DNA of 64,000 nt, from positions 310,001 to 374,000 of the forward strand of contig OOIN01000020.1 of NCBI GenBank assembly GCA_900323505.1, read 5' to 3'. Positions 52,100-61,855 of this stretch are shown here, one piece after another (position 1 is the stretch's first letter; every line of letters starts with the position of its first letter). Origin of the DNA: Ustilago trichophora. Taxonomy: Eukaryota > Basidiomycota > Ustilaginomycetes > Ustilaginales > Ustilaginaceae. The position numbers and the translations under genes are program-made. Below the pieces are notes generated by a model. It was not told the DNA's origin. It was given only the letters and a program-made list of their open reading frames with translations, and did not search any database.

Positions 52100-53020
52100 C
52101 CGACTGCCGAAAAGGTGATCCACGACAAAGACGACCAAGCACTCGACCGTCTCGAGTTTCGTCGAAGAAACTTCGAAGCGCCAAAGAGTAACAGGTTGAC
52201 GCCAGCGGGAGGAAACAGAGCACTTTGTCTTCCCCGCTCCGTCGAAATGTTTGTCCGTTGCTCATCAATTTATGTTCCGACTCATTTGGAAGCAAGCATG
52301 CCGACTTGACGACTTGCCATAGGTCGCGCTTCAAATCTTTCGACATCGGCGACACCTTGGCAAAAACCCCAAAGTCGTCTAAGTTGTGGTTTCAAAATCT
52401 AGCAGAGACGCGCACTGACCTATTTCATAGCGTAAGCGAAAAGCAAGAGCGTGGGATATCGTCTGCGGCTGTCCCACGCTAACAAGACATACCCGAATCA
52501 CGCTTTCCATTTTGCGCCCCTGTCGCCACGCAACCAGCCGGCATTTGTCCCGCTTTGCTGGTCCATCCTTCCTCCTCCTCTTTCATTTCTAGTGACATCC
52601 ATAAAAGGGGACCGAAAGCTTAAAATCACCGAGGAGCCGCGGCCCCTGGCGCCTTGTGTCAATGATGGCACGAGGCCACCAAGTGGCTTTATTTTTCTCT
52701 CTTAGAAAAATAATTTTCAAAAAAATAATACAAATAAAAAAGCCATGCCGAGATTCCCGCATGAACAAACACGGCCACCTCGGGCATCTCCACGGACGCA
52801 ATCCAGATGGCACGCCAATCAACGGCCCGCTGCTCGATCGGCTCGTAACCAACGTCACAGGGCCCGTGTTTCCGGTGCAGATCAGCCAAACCGGGTCACT
52901 TCATCACGCGACATCTCTCATCTCATCGTGGCTACCCTCCACACAGCTATCCACTTGAAAGCAAACACACTGTTTGTTCTGCTGTAAACATGTCTATTGC
53001 GGTCAAAATTCAGCCGTGAC

Positions 53021-56000
53021 CTAAGGAGAATCAAGACCACGATCGCTGACCGGGCTTGGCGCACGACTAGACGAAGCAGGCGAGTTGCCCGTGCTCGACC
53101 AGCCCGTTGCGGGTTCAGCCACGCTCGTATCCGCTCCGCTGCGCAGGTTGAGCGACCAGTCTGGCGTGTCGTCACTCGACGAGTCGCTCGAGTACTCGCC
53201 TGCAGCCTCCGGTGCGTTGGCTTCAGCAGGGGCTGCATCGTCTACAGTCTGGCCCTGCTCGGCGGCGGTGGCTTTGGTCTTGGCCGCCTCCTGGAACTTC
53301 TGCCTTGACTTGCCTCCGATCGGTCGTGTAGTCCTGCGACGGTAGAAGAGCAGGTAGGCCGACGAGCTCTTGACTGTTTCAGGGTTGGCCACGGGTCTGA
53401 CACTCGAATCGTCAAACTCGTACCACTTGCCATCGGCTGGACTCTTGGCAAATGCGGTGTAGTGTCCACCACCTAGACCTCCAAAGTGGTTGTCGACCGC
53501 GTACAGATCATAGATGGGACGGTCGACGGCAACAGCATCGTCGTTGTCTTCCAATGGTCGCAAAATGCCGGAACCGAGCATGCTCTCGGAAAGCTCCTCG
53601 CCACTCTCCCTTGCTTCTTCCTGCACCCTGCGAAGTGCCTGTGTACCTTCGACTCGATCCGTCAAATCCAGTCCTTCCAATGGGAAGTCAACCAGCATGT
53701 TGAGCTTGTCGCGAGAGTGTCGTCCTGCCGAAAAACGCTTGAGATGCACCACGAGGATGTCGGGTGCTTTCCATAGATCAAACTTCTTGGTAGCCTGACG
53801 GAACTCCTTGCACGATGGGCAGTACCAAGGATCATCCTCGCCGAGTTGCTCCTCTTTGGTGAACTCATCCATACAGTCCTCGATCGAGAGCGTCTTGGGG
53901 CGAGCTGGTCCGCCCGTCTCGCGCGCACGGATGGCTTCGTCGACGACTTCTTCGTACTCGCCCCACAGCTGAGCAGAATCGGATTCAGGTAGCAGACCGC
54001 GCTCCTTGATAGAATGAGACCAAGTACACACGATGGCACCACCTGTATAGACGAGAGGGATCGTCTTGAAGGCCGATGCATTGTCAACCAGCTCGTCGAC
54101 CTCTTCTTCCATTCGCGCTTCCTGTGAAGAAGAAGCGGTCCGCTTTGCGAGACGAGCCTGACGTTCTTCAAGGTCTTCAGACAGGTTGTCTGCGCTGCTC
54201 TCGCCTCCTTTAGGAAGGCCTTGACCTGCCTCAGCAACACTGAAGCGGATTCGGAGGACGTGCTCAGGCTGAGACGCAGCGTTGGTCTGTTTTGAAGAGC
54301 TTGTCGGAGCAGGAGTCTCGCTCGCTTCGTCCTCTGGCGGCGTCGCGGTGATATCCGCAACCACGACGGCTTCGCCATCCTCCCGAATCTCGGTGATCAC
54401 GTCGTTCTCGCCCACCTGGCTTGGGGCAACGACTTCAACAGCGCCATTGGAAGCCGCCGTGTCGTCGACCATCTCCCAATCCGAGATCTGCGACGCAGAA
54501 GCTTGCCCGGCGGAAGTAGCGGCTGCAGTATTTGCGTCTGCGACAGCCTTGCCCAGGTCCTCATGACTGTCGGTGAAGCGCGAGAAGCCTTCGACGACAT
54601 GCTTACGGATGGACTCGATGTCGTTGATCTCCGCCTTGGGAATTGAAATGAAGAAAGGAACGCCGATGGCATCAGACCTCGCTCGACGGCTGACGAAGGC
54701 CTGGCTTGACGAAGATCCTGATGCATCACCGGCAAGGTTGGCAAAGACGGGCAAAATGGCATAGTCCTGCTCTTGAATCTCTAGCACGTCCTCGGCGTCT
54801 TCGACATTGCGGTGGTAACGGTAGTGACGCTGCTTGGAGAGACGAGGGGCGGCTGACACTTCCCAGAAGTAGACAAAGTCGCCATCCTTGATGTCAACAA
54901 GCGGCTCGTAGTCGTCGAACCACTTGTAGATGCGATGATGCCAGACCTCTCCGCAGACGAGCCTCTTTGTCTCGACACCGAATTGAGCGGCCACCTTTTG
55001 TCGAAGTTTGCTAACCGTCGTGCCCGCTGGCAGTTGCACCTGGAACTTCTGCATCGGTTTGCTGGGATCGAGAGGGACAAAGTAGATCTGACCACGCCAC
55101 ATCTTCTTGTTGGGGATGGGCAAGGTGAGGTACATGAAGGGATCGAACTTGATCGAAACCTTGTTGCAATCGGGACAGACAAGGGTACTGCGGTACTGGC
55201 CTTGGAAGAGATCGACAATAACCGAGTCATTCCTAGCCTTGTAGATATCCCACTGTCGCTTGGCAAATGCCACGAGATCCTTCTCGTCGCCACCTTCCCA
55301 ATCTGGGGCCTCGATATAGGGCTTCTTGAGGATACGATTGAGGTCTTCGTGCAGGCCATCGAGCAAGAAAGCGAGTAGCTCCTGACTGTCGTGTTGTGCA
55401 TAGCCGCTGAACTGTGGTGCAAATCGTGACAGGGCAAACTTGAATTCTCGCGGCCAGAAAGAGCCGCCCTGACCGTTCCAGATATTTGTGATGAGGTTGC
55501 CGAAAGCGTCTGCGATAGCACCGCCCATTCCCAACGGGTTGTCGGTGTTGAGTTCCTCCTTGTATGCTCCTGAGACAAAGTACTGTTGAAGCTCGTAGGT
55601 GTTGCTGAGGCATTGGAGTGCACTGTTCATGAAGCAAGTGTTTCCGAGGTTGTTGAGACCGCGAAGCCCACGGGATCTGCCCATGGTTCGATCCGAAGCA
55701 GTCTGTGAGCGTGTGACGCGCCCTTGAGCATCGCCCATGGTGCTAGAAACGGCGTCAGCAGTTGCAGCGGCGGAGGCTTTGGATTGCTGCAAGTTGCTGA
55801 AAAAGTCTCCTTGCTGCGCAAATATACCCTTGACTGAGGGCGCAGAAGCTTCGACAGGTGTGGGATCGGTTTGCCATCGACCAGACTGACGAGTCTCGAC
55901 GACGAGATTGAGTTCAATCTCCTCGATTCCGACCGACTTCAAGGTGACATTTGGTAGGTAGCTGTCGGGGTTGTCCTCACGAGCGTCAATCAGGTCGACG

Positions 56001-57244
56001 CCTTCTTCCTCTACTCGAGCGAAGCTCACGAAGCCGGTGCGAAGCTCATTGTCTGTTGGATCGGGAAAGTGGAAGATTCGGATGTCGACGTCGGCAATGG
56101 AACCCAGATTGAGGACTGCCTTTGCTTTGGCCTTGAGCTCGGCCAAGCTGGCGCTGACCGACAAGCTGAACGGAGAAACATCAGAGCATTGAGTGGTGTC
56201 ATCGTCTGTGAGCTTGAGCAACCGAATGATCGGCGGGTAGAACTCGACGCTCTCTTGACCTTCATTGAGACCTTCGATGACTTGTCTTGCGAACAGCGGC
56301 CCGCTGCTTCCATACCATCCAGCGAGAAGCTTCCAGCCCTCCTCGGGCAGCATTTCGTAGTCGATGTGTTCGTTAATACCGGGTCGTAGACGTGCAAAGG
56401 AAGGCGTAGAGTCTTCGTCGAGGAGATCTGCATTATCGATGGGGCCGATGGGGGTGTCGGTCTTTTCGGCAGGATCCGAATCGCGATGCTCAGAGCACGC
56501 GGTGTCCCAACGTCGATACCATTTGCGGCTAACCAGATACCACGTATCACCGGCGTGTAGAGGACGATTCTTCATGGGCCGAATTCGGTCGAGCTGCTGT
56601 TGACCTGTTGGTCTAGGTTCATTGCTATAAGAATGTTCGGTTGATGGGGTTAAATCGACAGACTCCTGATAGGAAGGTGGCTCCTCATTGACCATTGATT
56701 CAATTGCTGGTACGGTGGCGGGAGTAGCCGCACCATCGTTGAGGCTGAGCGACTTTTCAGTCATGAGGCCTTCGATGTTCTGGTCTGGCACAGACATGGT
56801 GCGTGCTGGGTGTGGGATATCTGCTGACGAGATACTCTGTCGGAGAGGGGTGGGCTGAGTTGCAGAAAATGGCTCCCCAATGTCGGATTCACACAGGTCG
56901 CTCGCGGATCGTGAATAGCTTGAGGATCTGGCTTCGTTCTCGACGTCACTGCTGTTCTCGTCGATGATGGGACTAACGGTGCGAGCTCTCTTGTACGCAG
57001 ACGGTCGTCTGGGATCTAGGGCTGAGAGTGCTGAAGAGAAGCGAGCGCTTGGTCTAGGCTCTGGGCTGTGAATGGGTGATGGTGGAGGTCGGCGGACGGT
57101 AGGAGAAGCAGTATAGCCGGTGTTGGAAGACAAAGGGGATGCTGGTTGGTGAAGGGAGGAAGGGTCTTGGGCTGCGGGTGGGGTCGAGCTGGGTGCAGAG
57201 TGTTGGGATGATGCGTCGTCGTTCTGGCTGATATCGGAACGCAT
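53021..57244 (-). CDS. Ubiquitin C-terminal hydrolase, DUSP-USP type (Ubp12/USP15-like)
   Basis: Cysteine protease that removes ubiquitin from substrates. The frame is 1407 residues from the ATG at 57244, with no intron. Residues 1-200 are Ser/Pro-rich. A DUSP domain lies at about 220-335 ([20 protein letters not shown] and [18 protein letters not shown]). A ubiquitin-like linker region follows. The USP domain begins near 528: [20 protein letters not shown] has the catalytic Cys, [20 protein letters not shown] is the second box, and [13 protein letters not shown] near 1258 has the catalytic His, followed by WYEFDDSSV. Two Cys pairs (CPDC near 690, CPSC near 1142) form the zinc ribbon. About 250 acidic, disordered residues are inserted between them, as in USP4/USP15. 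The C-terminus is Ser/Ala-rich. It lies downstream of the BCS1-like gene in the same direction. Confidence 0.92.
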   Translation of the reverse strand: MRSDISQNDDASSQHSAPSSTPPAAQDPSSLHQPASPLSSNTGYTASPTVRRPPPSPIHSPEPRPSARFSSALSALDPRRPSAYKRARTVSPIIDENSSDVENEARSSSYSRSASDLCESDIGEPFSATQPTPLRQSISSADIPHPARTMSVPDQNIEGLMTEKSLSLNDGAATPATVPAIESMVNEEPPSYQESVDLTPSTEHSYSNEPRPTGQQQLDRIRPMKNRPLHAGDTWYLVSRKWYRRWDTACSEHRDSDPAEKTDTPIGPIDNADLLDEDSTPSFARLRPGINEHIDYEMLPEEGWKLLAGWYGSSGPLFARQVIEGLNEGQESVEFYPPIIRLLKLTDDDTTQCSDVSPFSLSVSASLAELKAKAKAVLNLGSIADVDIRIFHFPDPTDNELRTGFVSFARVEEEGVDLIDAREDNPDSYLPNVTLKSVGIEEIELNLVVETRQSGRWQTDPTPVEASAPSVKGIFAQQGDFFSNLQQSKASAAATADAVSSTMGDAQGRVTRSQTASDRTMGRSRGLRGLNNLGNTCFMNSALQCLSNTYELQQYFVSGAYKEELNTDNPLGMGGAIADAFGNLITNIWNGQGGSFWPREFKFALSRFAPQFSGYAQHDSQELLAFLLDGLHEDLNRILKKPYIEAPDWEGGDEKDLVAFAKRQWDIYKARNDSVIVDLFQGQYRSTLVCPDCNKVSIKFDPFMYLTLPIPNKKMWRGQIYFVPLDPSKPMQKFQVQLPAGTTVSKLRQKVAAQFGVETKRLVCGEVWHHRIYKWFDDYEPLVDIKDGDFVYFWEVSAAPRLSKQRHYRYHRNVEDAEDVLEIQEQDYAILPVFANLAGDASGSSSSQAFVSRRARSDAIGVPFFISIPKAEINDIESIRKHVVEGFSRFTDSHEDLGKAVADANTAAATSAGQASASQISDWEMVDDTAASNGAVEVVAPSQVGENDVITEIREDGEAVVVADITATPPEDEASETPAPTSSSKQTNAASQPEHVLRIRFSVAEAGQGLPKGGESSADNLSEDLEERQARLAKRTASSSQEARMEEEVDELVDNASAFKTIPLVYTGGAIVCTWSHSIKERGLLPESDSAQLWGEYEEVVDEAIRARETGGPARPKTLSIEDCMDEFTKEEQLGEDDPWYCPSCKEFRQATKKFDLWKAPDILVVHLKRFSAGRHSRDKLNMLVDFPLEGLDLTDRVEGTQALRRVQEEARESGEELSESMLGSGILRPLEDNDDAVAVDRPIYDLYAVDNHFGGLGGGHYTAFAKSPADGKWYEFDDSSVRPVANPETVKSSSAYLLFYRRRTTRPIGGKSRQKFQEAAKTKATAAEQGQTVDDAAPAEANAPEAAGEYSSDSSSDDTPDWSLNLRSGADTSVAEPATGWSSTGNSPASSSRAPSPVSDRGLDSP

Positions 57245-58006
57245 CGGCCTGAGCAGCTTTTGAGCGGAAAGAGCTTTGGATCGACGAGGGGTGAGCTAGC
57301 TTTTGGCACCCTGAGGAAAACCTCTTTTTCTCCCGAGATCCGTGACGCTTGGCCGATGAAGCTGTTGAGTCGGCGCGTTTCGGTCGAACGGCGCCTGGAA
57401 GAAGCGAGATATATGAAAGTGGGCCTGTTGGACGATGTCGGGGTGGGAGTGGAAGTGGATGAAAGATGGGTTGAAAGTGTGGCCGTATCTAGAGAAAACT
57501 ATACTGTGCACTCTTTTCTGAACAACAGCTGTTAGCATGAGAGAGTTTTCTTGCCGGTCTGTGCTCTAAGAGAAAGGGCAAAAAAAAAAAAAAATAAAAA
57601 AAAAAAATAAAAAAAAAATAAAAAAAATGGAAACCTTGAATGCAGCTGACGGAAAATCCGACCGAGGCTCAACACCGTGATGGCGTGGCCCTTTCTGGTG
57701 TTGCTGTCGTATGAACAGGATTCTATTATATAGCCCCGATTCACCCGATTCGCATTACCTACGACGCAGCAGGAATAAGCAACACCACACGCAACACCGT
57801 AGCGCAACTCGATCATGGGTCAAGCTCTCGTCTGACAAGCATCATGTGAGCTGTGTTGTGAACTGTGCAAATGATCAAGTACAAGTACAATGCAAAATGT
57901 GAAGATAAGAATTCTAGCGTGGTGATAAAAAAGAAACCTGCGGGTGATCCGATGCCTTGCCAAAGTTGGCCAAGACAATCGCCAACGGTTAGGCCAAAAA
58001 GGCAAG
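57245..58006. other. Intergenic between BCS1-like and USP genes
   Basis: 762 bases: promoter of the USP gene and 3' flank of the BCS1-like gene. It carries an A-rich tract at 57580-57627 interrupted by single T. No gene is supported. Confidence 0.6.
57580..57627 (+). repeat. A-rich tract
   Basis: 48 bases of A with four single T, i.e. a T-rich tract in USP-sense, about 340 bases before its start codon. Confidence 0.9.
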
Positions 58007-60007
58007 CTAAGCAGCGGCAGCATGACGCCTCGAGACGTTCTCAGTGACAAAGGCCTCGACAGCTGCCTTGGGATCGTCGGGAAAGCGAATGAAGAGACCT
58101 TGCAACTCAGCCATACTCACTCCTCCAGCAGCAGCCGGAGCTGGACGAATGACTCGCTGCGTCGTCGTCGCTCCTTCCGATGCAGAGTCGGCTCTAACCG
58201 ATGTTCCAACTGTCTCTGGCTGCCTTCCGTCAGGCCCAAGACCCAAAGCCGCGCGACGTGCAACTGCTTCGGCTTCGACCGTGATTGCAAACTGAACCGC
58301 AAGCTGGTGCACTTCTCGGTCTGCTTCTTCAACAGCCTGACGAAGACCGGGGACCGCTTCAAAGCTCTTGTATGCGTCTCCATTCGGAACAGAGTCAATC
58401 GCACTGGCCGATGCTGCAAGAAGAGGTTTCGAGGCTTCCAACGCAGCGGCTGGGACATCCGCTTGCTTGATCTTGAGTTCACGCATCGTGGTGCGGTAGA
58501 AGCGAACCATGAGCTCCTCGACCTGTTCTCGCTCGGCATCGCCAAGCTCAGCAATCATGTCGACACGACCAGGTCGGATCAATGCAGGATCCAGCTTCTC
58601 AATGTGGTTCGTCGTCATAAAAATGATTCGACTCTCTCCACTTGCCACACCGTCGAGCGCATTCAGCAAACCCGAAAACGTCACCGAGGCTTGGTAGCCG
58701 TCCTCGGCCGCCTGCTGCCTTCCCAAGAATGCTGCGTCTACGTCCTCCAGCAGCAAAATGGACCGATCGGGAGCGTTGGAAAGTAGATGGTTAAGCTTGT
58801 CATCGGTAAGTCCTCGTTCCGAGAGGTTGAGAAGGCAAATGTTGAAGTCGAGATGACCTGCCAGAGCGGTAATGAACGACGACTTGCCACTACCCGGTGC
58901 GCCATGAAGCAGGTAGCCTCTTCGATAAGGGATACCTCGTTCTGCGTACCATCGATCGCGCTCGAGGAATCGCTTCACGTCGCTCACAATGGCTTCCTTC
59001 TTTCCTTTTCCGAGCACGACACTGCCCAACTCTCTCGTCCTTCTGGGTTGACCGAACGGCCTCCATTCGGGTCCCCAGCTCGTGTAGATGACCGTCTTGC
59101 CTTCGGTGGATGCAAGTGCCAGTTGCCGTGCCTCGTCCAAAAGCTGAGGGAACAGATGAGCATAAGCAAAGAGCGTTGTGAGCGTCACTGTCTCCCATGG
59201 CGCACCGGTGGACAGGTCCACCATCTTTCCATCTCGCTCTCGTGTCAGCCTCATCCAAACTCCACGGTATCGGAACCAGTGCGTTCCTGGACCAGGTACC
59301 AGCGAAAAGCGAGCCTGTCCGCGCTCTGCAGCTTGTGCATTTGGTGTCGAAGCCGAGGCATGAGGCGTGTAGTTGGTCTCGACCGAGAGCTCGTGACTGA
59401 GGATGCGAACCGGCGAAACCGAAGAGCCGCTCGATGCAATGACCAGCGGGTCATCCACTTTGTCCTTCTTGGATGGCAGAGCTCTTCTGTCGCCAGACCG
59501 GTCTCTCAATCCGAGAAAGTCGACGAGACCTTCCTTTTTCTGCTTGCCAAGAAGTCCTCGTTCACGCATCGACTGGGCTCGAGCCTGTGCGGCCATCCAG
59601 TGCAAGAACCATGGATGAGCTCGATCTTTCGATGGAATCTCGAGCGAGATGAGCAGCCTTCGTTGTGCTGTAGATGCTGCTACCTTGGCACCTCTCCGGA
59701 TCATGGCGACAGCGCCTCCGAAGACCATAAGACCCAAGCCTCCTGAGAAGATCGGATTGTCAGCGATCATGCTGGAAAGGAAGGAGCCAGACCCTGCATC
59801 ACTACCTGGTGCTGCGGCTGAGATGACGCGGCTAGAGCTGGCGCCAGAGGGTCCGCCAGCTTGTTGTGCCGGTAAGGATGCAGCGGCAGCACCTGCATTG
59901 CTGTCAGTGAGATGTGACGTCGAAGGTGCACCTTCAGAATGGAATCGATCCTCCTCTCCTAATGGAGTGGCGGCTTCCTTCTTCTTCATCGTCCGATAGC
60001 TGAACAT
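58007..60007 (-). CDS. BCS1-like mitochondrial AAA ATPase
   Basis: Bcs1 is an inner-membrane AAA translocase that inserts the Rieske iron-sulfur protein into respiratory complex III. This frame is 666 residues from the ATG at 60007; an upstream in-frame GTG at 60025 is not needed. After an Ala/Ser-rich extension of about 80 residues comes a probable membrane helix (about 85-105, GGLGLMVFGGAVAMIRRGAK). A BCS1-specific middle domain follows (LLISLEIPSKDRAHPWFLHW near 125). The AAA module has Walker A GAPGSGKSS near 367, Walker B ILLLEDVDAAF near 419, a sensor MTTNHIEKLDPALIRPGRVD, and a C-terminal lid. It is about 200 residues longer than yeast Bcs1. Fungi also carry BCS1 paralogues, so true orthology is open. 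It is divergent from NCS6; the 415-base spacer holds a 47-base A tract. Confidence 0.9.
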   Translation of the reverse strand: MFSYRTMKKKEAATPLGEEDRFHSEGAPSTSHLTDSNAGAAAASLPAQQAGGPSGASSSRVISAAAPGSDAGSGSFLSSMIADNPIFSGGLGLMVFGGAVAMIRRGAKVAASTAQRRLLISLEIPSKDRAHPWFLHWMAAQARAQSMRERGLLGKQKKEGLVDFLGLRDRSGDRRALPSKKDKVDDPLVIASSGSSVSPVRILSHELSVETNYTPHASASTPNAQAAERGQARFSLVPGPGTHWFRYRGVWMRLTRERDGKMVDLSTGAPWETVTLTTLFAYAHLFPQLLDEARQLALASTEGKTVIYTSWGPEWRPFGQPRRTRELGSVVLGKGKKEAIVSDVKRFLERDRWYAERGIPYRRGYLLHGAPGSGKSSFITALAGHLDFNICLLNLSERGLTDDKLNHLLSNAPDRSILLLEDVDAAFLGRQQAAEDGYQASVTFSGLLNALDGVASGESRIIFMTTNHIEKLDPALIRPGRVDMIAELGDAEREQVEELMVRFYRTTMRELKIKQADVPAAALEASKPLLAASASAIDSVPNGDAYKSFEAVPGLRQAVEEADREVHQLAVQFAITVEAEAVARRAALGLGPDGRQPETVGTSVRADSASEGATTTQRVIRPAPAAAGGVSMAELQGLFIRFPDDPKAAVEAFVTENVSRRHAAAA

Positions 60008-60173
60008 GGTGTCGGATTCGAGCACGCTGCTCGTACTTGTCCGATAGGGCCGCTGTGGGTGACTACTGCAATGCTATAACAAGAAACTTCGTTTAGGAAG
60101 AACTCAGGATGCGAGTGGAGCTCTCACTGCACTGCACGTCGGGATTCGGAAGTGGCCCTTCCCAGCCTTTCCG

Positions 60174-60222
<49 letters not shown>

Positions 60223-60422
60223 AAACCAAGACAGAAACAAAAACAAAAGAGCGAAATTTGAAGCACCTTCGCGGAAGTCGGAGCCACAGCGCGGCACAGA
60301 GAGCAAGCTTCGCCACACTTGCAGCAGACCCTTTCGAGAAAGCTGTAACCACGCACGACATATCCTACATCCTTACCTCCCAGACAGCATCCCTCTCTAT
60401 TCGCACAGGGAGCTACTTCAAA
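60008..60422. promoter_or_regulatory. Divergent promoter region of BCS1-like and NCS6 genes
   Basis: 415 bases between two starts, with a 47-base A tract near the middle. No TATA box is evident. The role is inferred from position. Confidence 0.6.
60174..60220 (+). repeat. Uninterrupted 47-base A tract
   Basis: 47 A in a row, 167 bases from the BCS1-like start and 203 from the NCS6 start. Long poly(dA:dT) is a known nucleosome-excluding element in fungi. Confidence 0.95.
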
Positions 60423-61649
60423 ATGGTGCCAAAGCTCTGTGTCATCTGCAATGCGGAGCGTGCCGTTCTTCGCCGACCAAAGACAGCACAGCAGATCTGC
60501 AAGGAATGCTTTTTCTACGTCTTTGAGACCGAGGTACACCACACCATTGTCTCGAACAATCTCTTCAAGCGCGGCGACCGAGTCGCCATCGGTGCGTCCG
60601 GTGGTAAGGACTCGACTGTGCTCGCTCACTGCATGAAGGTCTTGAACGAACGATACGACTACGGTCTCGACCTCTTCCTGCTAAGCATCGACGAAGGCAT
60701 CACCGGTTACCGAGACGATTCGCTCGAGACGGTCAAGCGCAATCAACAGCAGTATCAGCTGCCACTCAAGGTGCTCGGATATGACGAGCTATATGGCTGG
60801 ACCATGGACGATATTGTGAAGAGTGTCGGTCGAAAGAACAATTGCACCTTCTGCGGTGTATTCCGTCGTCAAGCGCTCGACCGCGGCGCTGCAGCCTTGG
60901 GTGTCGACCACATCGTCACCGGCCACAACGCAGACGACATCGCCGAAACGGTCCTCATGAACGTCCTTCGTGGAGACATTGCGCGACTCGAACGATGCAC
61001 CGAGATCGTCACCAAGGGTCCGGACGCCGAAGACGCCGAGCACGAAGGCTGCGGTTCCAGCGGATCCAACAACCTCGGCGTTGGCGGTAGCGGCATCCGA
61101 AGAAGCAAGCCGTTCATGTACGCCTACGAAAAGGAGATCGTCATGTACGCATACTTTAAGAAGCTCGACTATTTCTCCACAGAGTGCATCTACTCGCCCA
61201 ATGCCTACCGTGGCTACGCACGTACATTTCTCAAGGACCTCGAAGCCATTCGACCCTCCTCGATTGTCGACATCATTCAGTCCGGTCAGAACCTCAAGAT
61301 TTCGTCTGTCGTCAAGGAGAATAGAAAGACTGGGCTGCAGAACTGCTTGCGCTGCGGATACATTTCGTCAAACAAGGTCTGCAAGGCATGTATCTTGTTG
61401 GAAGGATTGGAGAAAGGCACGCCTCAATTGGGAATCGGCAGTGAGAAGTCAAAGAAGATCAAAGATATCCGTCAGGAGAATACTAGCAAGGATACAGATT
61501 CGACATTGACAGCAGAGGTAGTTACTGCGCAACAAGCAAGGCCGGAGAGAAGGATTCCACAGTGGACAGGTGTAGCAAAGGATGCAACGCCACTCAGCTC
61601 GTTGCCGTTTGTTCCGCCACAGCCGCGCAAGCCTGATCTCTCGTTTTAA
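60423..61649 (+). CDS. NCS6: Cytoplasmic tRNA 2-thiolation protein 1 (Ncs6/Ctu1)
   Basis: Adenylates and thiolates U34 of tRNA-Lys/Glu/Gln using sulfur from the Urm1 pathway, with Ncs2 as partner. The start is the ATG at 60423 ([15 protein letters not shown]); open codons before it belong to the leader. The protein is 408 residues. An N-terminal zinc finger has CVIC and CKEC (residues 6-31). The PP-loop ATPase motif SGGKDST is near 59. The [16 protein letters not shown] box near 141 and [19 protein letters not shown] follow. A second Cys cluster lies at about 307-322 (CLRCG and CKAC). All hallmark residues of the family are present. The last 75 residues are variable. Together with TRM1 it is the second tRNA-modification gene in the window; nothing links the two beyond function. 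Confidence 0.95.
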   Translation: MVPKLCVICNAERAVLRRPKTAQQICKECFFYVFETEVHHTIVSNNLFKRGDRVAIGASGGKDSTVLAHCMKVLNERYDYGLDLFLLSIDEGITGYRDDSLETVKRNQQQYQLPLKVLGYDELYGWTMDDIVKSVGRKNNCTFCGVFRRQALDRGAAALGVDHIVTGHNADDIAETVLMNVLRGDIARLERCTEIVTKGPDAEDAEHEGCGSSGSNNLGVGGSGIRRSKPFMYAYEKEIVMYAYFKKLDYFSTECIYSPNAYRGYARTFLKDLEAIRPSSIVDIIQSGQNLKISSVVKENRKTGLQNCLRCGYISSNKVCKACILLEGLEKGTPQLGIGSEKSKKIKDIRQENTSKDTDSTLTAEVVTAQQARPERRIPQWTGVAKDATPLSSLPFVPPQPRKPDLSF

Positions 61650-61855
61650 TCTCACTTTGTCGTATGTTTTCATAGACGTTCATCTCCACCTGCATTTGTA
61701 CTATACTCATACATATTCTGTCGCACACGACACACTATTCCAGCATCAAACCATTCCTTCTGTCAGAGTGGTAGGATCGAACCATGACCCGCTGCATCTG
61801 AAACTAGCATTCTTTTTTTTTTTTAATGCACAGAGTGTACCAAAATGCTCGTGAT

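Larger units (their letters stand above)
46347..53020. other. 6.7 kb gene-free region upstream of the second velvet gene
   Basis: No frame here looks coding. It contains a GA tract (46851-46889), a purine-rich part on the plus strand at about 48770-48900 (pyrimidine-rich in velvet-gene sense), ACTGTAC/GTACAGT sites at 46704, 50606, 51562 and 52087, a CT tract (50913-50948), a direct repeat at 52044-52099, and AT-rich DNA near 49930 and 52690. The right end is the 3' flank of the USP gene. Confidence 0.55.

Noticed and set aside
58787..59746. 319-residue plus-strand frame over the BCS1-like gene
   Set aside because: Antisense shadow with no motif; the AAA motifs are on the other strand.
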